DNA of 6,112 nt from Alphaproteobacteria bacterium (GTDB lineage Bacteria > Pseudomonadota > Alphaproteobacteria > Sphingomonadales > Sphingomonadaceae), in contig JADCGM010000386.1 of the NCBI GenBank assembly GCA_020249025.1, positions 1 through 6,112 of the forward strand, written 5' to 3'. Below, piece by piece: positions 4,218 to 6,112 of this stretch. A program made the position numbers and the translations under genes. The notes under the pieces were generated by a model. It saw nothing but the letters and a program-made list of their open reading frames with translations, was not told where the DNA came from and did not search any database. How positions within the stretch are numbered: the stretch's first letter is position 1; each line of letters starts with the position of its first letter.

Positions 4218-5198
4218 ATGGTATCGGACGCCGTCTTCCTGCTCGTCTCCGCGCCCTGTGCCGCGGCGATGGGCTATGCGGCGCAGCGCGGCTCGATCTG
4301 TGCTGTGGCAGGGGTCGAAACCTTCATCGATGGCGGGTCTCCACGCCTGCTCCTGTCCTTCTTCCGCTGTGCCGCGTGGGTCGCAGTGGTGTCGCTGCCG
4401 CTGATCTGGCTGAGCCCTGCGAACACCCGGCTCTCCGACAGCCTCTGGCCGACCCCCGCGGTGATCGCCGGCGCCTTCGTCTTTGGTATTGGCGCGGCGA
4501 TCAACGGCGGCTGCTCCTTTGCAACGGTGTTGCGGCTCGGCGCGGGCGAGCTGAGCTTTGCCGCTACCCTCGCCGGGCTCAGCGGCGGCTATGCGCTCCA
4601 CCGCGCCCTGCCCGGGACGCCGTCCGCCCCGGTGGCCGCCGGGCCCAGTCCGCTGACTTCTCCCGAACCCGCATCGCTCGCGGCACTCGCACTGGCGGCC
4701 ATGGTAGCGATGTGGAGTCTGGTCCCGGATCGCAGTCCGCAGCGTCTTCCTCGCTCCCGCAGCGGACAATGGCGGCCCGAGGCGGCGGTGGCGGTTATGG
4801 GGATCGCCGGGGGCGTGCTCTACGCGCTGCACGGCTCGTGGATGTATACGGTGGCGCTCGATCGCGGTGTCGCCGGGATGATGGCGCAGGGGATCTCCAA
4901 CCCCGCGCTCGCCGGGCTGTTCGCGGCCCTTCTCGGCGGCGCGGCTCTCGCGGCCGGCCGCTCGCACCGGCTGGCGCTACGGCTCCGCCCGCGCGATGCT
5001 GGTCTGCGGCTGTTGGCGGGCACGCTGATGGGCTTCGGCGCGTCGCTTGTGCCGGGCGGCAACGATGTGCTCGTGCTCCATGCCTTGCCGGCGCTGTCGC
5101 CGCACGCCGCCCCCGCCTATGCGGCGATGCTGCTCGGCATCCTCGCAGCGCTCGCGGTTCGCCGCAGCGTCGCACCGGTCGCGGGGACCGGGCGATGA
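4218..5198 (+). CDS. YeeE/YedE-family (thiosulfate/sulfur transporter-like) membrane protein
   Basis: This 326-aa polytopic inner-membrane protein has two related halves. The first half shows GYAAQRGSICAVAGVETFI (19-37) with C28 and GIGAAINGGCSFATVLRLGAG (90-110) with C99. These match the family pattern of a Cys after an RGxxC turn and a second in GGC. The second half has GVLYALHGSWMY (199-210) and LAGTLMGFGASLVPGGNDV (266-284). In the well-studied thiosulfate transporter this last motif carries another cysteine (GGCN); here it reads GGND, so the half-site cysteine is missing. I recall a sub-branch with a similar VPGGND motif, so this may be family-typical rather than damage. A hydrophilic loop at about 131-153 separates the halves. 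The substrate is probably a sulfur compound but is unproven. It is translated 8 nt after the DedA-like gene and overlaps the next gene at ATGA. Confidence 0.9.
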   Translation: MVSDAVFLLVSAPCAAAMGYAAQRGSICAVAGVETFIDGGSPRLLLSFFRCAAWVAVVSLPLIWLSPANTRLSDSLWPTPAVIAGAFVFGIGAAINGGCSFATVLRLGAGELSFAATLAGLSGGYALHRALPGTPSAPVAAGPSPLTSPEPASLAALALAAMVAMWSLVPDRSPQRLPRSRSGQWRPEAAVAVMGIAGGVLYALHGSWMYTVALDRGVAGMMAQGISNPALAGLFAALLGGAALAAGRSHRLALRLRPRDAGLRLLAGTLMGFGASLVPGGNDVLVLHALPALSPHAAPAYAAMLLGILAALAVRRSVAPVAGTGR

Positions 5199-6112
5199 CG
5201 TTGACCGGCCGGATCAGCGGCATCGCCTATTCGACCGATGCCCCCGTCGCGCTGGCGGCCATCGATGCATTCGAGGACGAGCTCCTCATCTACGGGAACG
5301 GCGCGGCGGTGATCTTCGATGCGCCGCGGGCCGATCCCGGCCTTGCGGCCGGTCATGCGCTGGCGGCGGCGGCGCATCTCTTCACGATGTCGCCGGCAGG
5401 CACGGCTCGGGCGCGCGCGATCCTCGACGAGACCGCGCCGCTCGCGGCGCGGACCAGCCTGCGCGAGCGGTTGCTTGTCGCCGCGATCCGCGCGTGGGCC
5501 GATAACCGGCTCGACGCCGCGCTCGACCTCCATCTGGAGATCGCAGCCCATTGGCCGCGCGACCTGCTGTCGGCCAAGATCGCGGTCTTCCACCAGCTCA
5601 ACCGCGGAGACTTTGCGGGCATGGTGCGGCTCACCGGCCGTCTCGCCGACGCCAATCCCGACCGGCCTACGACGCTCGGCATGCACGCCTTCGCGCTCGA
5701 ACAGACGGGCGCCGCCAACGCCGCCGAGGCGGCCGGTCGCACCGCGGCGGCCGCCGGCTTCGATCCCTGGGCGCAGCATGCGGTGGCCCATGTCATGGAC
5801 AGCGCCGGGCGACACGCCGAGGGGGCGGACTGGATGGCGGGGTACGCCGACGGCTGGGGGCGCTGCTCGTCGTTCCTGCGCACCCACAATTGGTGGCATC
5901 TCGCGCTCTTTCGTCTGGACCTCGACGATGCCGCCGGCGCGCTCGCGCTCTACGACGCGCATGTTTGGGGTGTTCGCAAGGACTATGCGCAAGACCAGAT
6001 CAACGCGGTGTCGCTGCTCGCCCGGCTCGAGCTGCGCGGAGTCGATGTCGGCGCGCGCTGGCAGGATGTCGCCGACTTTCTCGAACCGCGCACCGGCGAC
6101 CACATCAATGCG
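5195..6112 (+). CDS. TTC38-like tetratricopeptide/helical-repeat protein, C-terminus cut off
   Basis: The frame opens at an ATG overlapping the upstream stop as ATGA and stays open for 306 codons to the right edge. The protein is alpha-helical with no signal peptide or membrane segment, so it is probably cytoplasmic. Helical repeats run from about residue 85: RERLLVAAIRAWADNRLDAA (90-109), LDLHLEIAAHWPRDLLSAKI (110-129), then PTTLGMHAFALEQTGAANAA (158-177). The strongest marks are DPWAQHAVAHVMDSAGRHAEG (190-210), followed by RTHNWWHLALFRLDLDDAAGA (229-249) and YAQDQINAVSLLARLEL (264-280). These match the tetratricopeptide repeat protein 38 (TTC38) family, whose biochemical role is not established. 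Eukaryotic and bacterial members are usually well over 400 aa, so roughly the last quarter is missing here. The 4-nt overlap implies translational coupling to the YeeE/YedE-type gene. Confidence 0.9.
   Translation, partial: MTLTGRISGIAYSTDAPVALAAIDAFEDELLIYGNGAAVIFDAPRADPGLAAGHALAAAAHLFTMSPAGTARARAILDETAPLAARTSLRERLLVAAIRAWADNRLDAALDLHLEIAAHWPRDLLSAKIAVFHQLNRGDFAGMVRLTGRLADANPDRPTTLGMHAFALEQTGAANAAEAAGRTAAAAGFDPWAQHAVAHVMDSAGRHAEGADWMAGYADGWGRCSSFLRTHNWWHLALFRLDLDDAAGALALYDAHVWGVRKDYAQDQINAVSLLARLELRGVDVGARWQDVADFLEPRTGDHINA

Noticed and set aside
3894..6103. Long minus-strand open frames (3894-4967, 5117-6103)
   Set aside because: They are antisense to genes with clear membrane or TTC38-like signatures and arise from GC3 bias; no recognisable domain or start signal is present.

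Overview
The window is GC-rich DNA with strongly GC3-biased codon use and tightly packed genes. The gene set (secreted YHS-domain protein, DoxX-like, DedA-like and YeeE/YedE-type membrane proteins, TTC38-type repeat protein) suggests a free-living alphaproteobacterium, perhaps Sphingomonadales. That assignment is inferred from composition and protein style; no rRNA or tRNA marker is present. I see no phage, transposon or CRISPR content, and none of the rare-codon or low-GC patches that would suggest recent transfer.

Layout. The left part is read on the minus strand: a small secreted Cys-rich repeat peptide (437-709) followed by a His-rich DUF6969-like gene that runs off the left edge (1-350). 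A long stem-loop lies between them. Going the other way from a 184-bp regulatory gap is a LysR-type regulator (894-1763). It converges on, and shares its stop tetranucleotide with, a minus-strand peroxiredoxin-like gene carrying a CPYC redox motif (1760-2404, or 2467 with the longer start). A second divergent gap leads to a plus-strand series: secreted YHS protein (2624-3073), DoxX-like membrane protein (3132-3620), DedA/VTT-type membrane protein (3643-4209), YeeE/YedE-type transporter (4218-5198) and a TTC38-like protein (5195 to the right edge). The last four are spaced 22, 8 and -4 nt and look like one operon, possibly including the YHS gene 58 nt upstream.

How the genes may work together. 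The contents share thiol, sulfur or metal themes: an [N/S]PC-repeat peptide, a His-cluster protein, a thioredoxin-fold CxxC protein, a YHS domain and a sulfur-transporter relative. The strongest regulatory observation is a 19-bp motif, CGATAC-N7-CTATCG, present twice with centres 31 bp apart in the gap between the peroxiredoxin-like and YHS genes. A perfect dyad of the same length and outline, CGATGC-N7-GCATCG, lies upstream of the lysR gene. All three satisfy the T-N11-A rule for LysR-type boxes, so the LysR protein may control itself and the peroxiredoxin/YHS pair. A second candidate is a pair of mutually exclusive RNA stems in the YHS-doxX spacer, one of which would hide the doxX ribosome binding site. 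Both are inferences from sequence and have not been tested.
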